DNA from: Bradyrhizobium sp.
GTDB taxonomy: Bacteria; Pseudomonadota; Alphaproteobacteria; Rhizobiales; Xanthobacteraceae
NCBI GenBank assembly: GCA_025960445.1
Contig: JAICIT010000145.1
Location: 1-6,610 of the forward strand
DNA: 6,610 nucleotides
Reading direction: 5' to 3'
Each line of letters opens with the position of its first letter. Position 1 is the stretch's first letter. Below are positions 5,419 to 6,610 of the stretch, one piece after another. Position numbers and translations under genes: made by a program. The notes under the pieces are model-generated. The model was given only the letters and a program-made list of their open reading frames with translations, was not told the origin of the DNA and searched no databases.

Positions 5419-6610
5419 ATGCAATTTATTTTCGCCGACCATCTGCTTGATACGGATCGACGCGAGCTGCGCCGAGCTGGCGAGCCGATCGACATCGAAC
5501 CGCAAGTGCTCGATGTACTGATTTATCTGATCGAGAATCGCGCGCGTGTTGTCAGCAGGGACGATCTCATCGCGTCGGTCTGGAGCGGCAGGATCGCCTC
5601 GGACGCGACCTTGAGCAGCCGCATCTACGCGGCGCGAAAGGCGCTCGAGGATGATGGCCGGAACCAGAAGCTGATACGGACCATTCCGCGCAAGGGCCAT
5701 CGATTCGTGGGCACAGTGAGCACGCCATCGAAGGATGAGGGAGTTGGGGAGATTTGTGCCGAACCGCCTCTGCACGAACTCCACGCGCGCTCGTCCAGCG
5801 TACCACCGCCGCTTGGCCGTCCCGCGATTGCCGTGCTTCCATTCGTCAACATGAGCAACGATCCGGAGCAGGACTATTTTTCGGACGGCATGGGCGAGGA
5901 CATTATCACCGCGCTTTCCAAGCTGCGCTGGTTCTTCGTGATCGCGCGCAACTCTTCGTTTGCCTACAAGGGCAAGTCCGTCAACATCAAGCAAGTCGCC
6001 GAAGACCTCGGGGTCGGCTATGTGCTCGAAGGCAGCGTGCGCAAGGAAGGCGATCGTGTGCGCATCACCGCCCAGCTCAACGATGTCATCACCGGCAGCC
6101 ATCTCTGGGCGGAACGTTACGATCGCGGCCTCGCCGACGTTTTCGCCGTACAGGACGAGATCACGGAGGCGATCAGTGCCTCGATCGAGCCGCAGCTCTA
6201 TGCGGCCGAGAATTTCCGCGCCAGGCGCCAAGCGCCGGAGAGCATGGATGCCTGGGGGCTGGTCATGCGGGCGCTGTCGCATTTCTGGCGCATGACGCAA
6301 CCTGATGATGTTCTTGCCCGCGCTCTGCTGGAGCAGGCGATTGCGATTGAGCCGGGCTACGGCCAAGCGCTCGGCGTTCTTGCGACCAGCTATGCCTTCT
6401 CCGCCTACAATGGCTGGATCGATATGCCGAGCGCCGTTGTGAGCGCCGAACGCTTGGCGCTCGCGGCCATCCGCGCCGACGGCGAGGATCCATGGGCGCA
6501 CTATGCATTGGGATGCGTTCATGTGCTGATGCGGCGTTTCGATGATGCGCTCGCCCATCTTGAATTGGCACTGAGCCTCAATCCGAGCTTTGCGCTGGCG
6601 CAGAGCACGT
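5419..6610 (+). CDS. Winged-helix regulator with TolB-like and TPR domains (partial, 3' end outside window)
   Basis: The frame is open for 397 codons and runs off the right edge. Residues 1-100 are an OmpR/CadC-type winged helix: the FADHLLDTDRRELRRAGEPI start, LIYLIENRARVVSRDDL, and the ending LIRTIPRKGHRFVG typical of the recognition helix and wing. A polar linker (101-134) has no membrane segment, so unlike CadC the protein looks cytoplasmic. Residues 135-255 are a TolB-like (FlgO/COG5616-type) domain: AIAVLPFVNMS, DYFSDGMGEDI, LSKLRWFFVIARNSSFAYKG, YVLEGSVRKEGDRVRITAQL and GSHLWAERYDR. From about residue 295 there are TPR-like helical pairs, such as ARALLEQAIAIEPGYGQAL and RRFDDALAHLELALSLNPSF. 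Full-length members often exceed 500 residues, so a good part is probably missing. The signal sensed is unknown. It may control the divergent secretion operon, which is inferred only from position. Confidence 0.92.
   Translation, partial: MQFIFADHLLDTDRRELRRAGEPIDIEPQVLDVLIYLIENRARVVSRDDLIASVWSGRIASDATLSSRIYAARKALEDDGRNQKLIRTIPRKGHRFVGTVSTPSKDEGVGEICAEPPLHELHARSSSVPPPLGRPAIAVLPFVNMSNDPEQDYFSDGMGEDIITALSKLRWFFVIARNSSFAYKGKSVNIKQVAEDLGVGYVLEGSVRKEGDRVRITAQLNDVITGSHLWAERYDRGLADVFAVQDEITEAISASIEPQLYAAENFRARRQAPESMDAWGLVMRALSHFWRMTQPDDVLARALLEQAIAIEPGYGQALGVLATSYAFSAYNGWIDMPSAVVSAERLALAAIRADGEDPWAHYALGCVHVLMRRFDDALAHLELALSLNPSFALAQST

Noticed and set aside
5359..6558. Minus-strand open frame of 399 codons
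   Set aside because: It lies antisense to the winged-helix/TolB-like/TPR gene, shows no domain or motif, and has Arg/His-rich composition typical of a shadow frame.

Overview
The window looks like a piece of a high-GC alphaproteobacterial chromosome, most likely from the Bradyrhizobium / Rhizobiales group. That placement is an inference. It rests on base composition (roughly 60% GC by eye), on codon choice, and on the styles of the calcium-binding protein and of the winged-helix/TolB-like/TPR regulator, both of which I know as common in that group. It is an ordinary type I secretion (T1SS) locus with one large secreted repeat protein and a divergent regulator. I see no sign of a wholly new system.

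Layout. Positions 5130 down to 1 (minus strand) read as one operon. It starts with a 972-residue RTX-type calcium-binding exoprotein (5130-2212). After a 27-base gap comes a 713-residue HlyB-type ABC exporter with a cysteine-less C39-like domain (2184-43). Then comes the first 18 codons of a further gene (56-1, cut by the window edge), which overlaps the exporter by 14 bases and has a near-perfect Shine-Dalgarno inside the exporter's last codons. By position it should be the HlyD-type membrane fusion protein. Positions 5131-5418 are a non-coding divergent spacer. On the plus strand, 5419-6610 encodes a regulator with an N-terminal OmpR/CadC-type winged helix, a TolB-like domain and TPR-like helices; it runs off the right edge.

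How the genes fit together. The exoprotein carries Ca2+-binding nonapeptides and a C-terminal tail of the T1SS signal type. The exporter, with the putative adaptor and an outer-membrane TolC-like channel not seen here, would move it uncleaved from cytoplasm to outside, where calcium would fold it. The soluble regulator shares the spacer with the operon and is a natural candidate to control it, but nothing in the sequence proves this.

The most interesting part is the exoprotein. It has no recognisable enzymatic domain and is almost wholly repeats: three long tandem units of 214, 205 and 204 residues, preceded by a 130-residue short unit that lacks one internal module of about 84 residues. Its only four tryptophans fall at the same WNPG site in each unit, and it has no cysteine or tyrosine.
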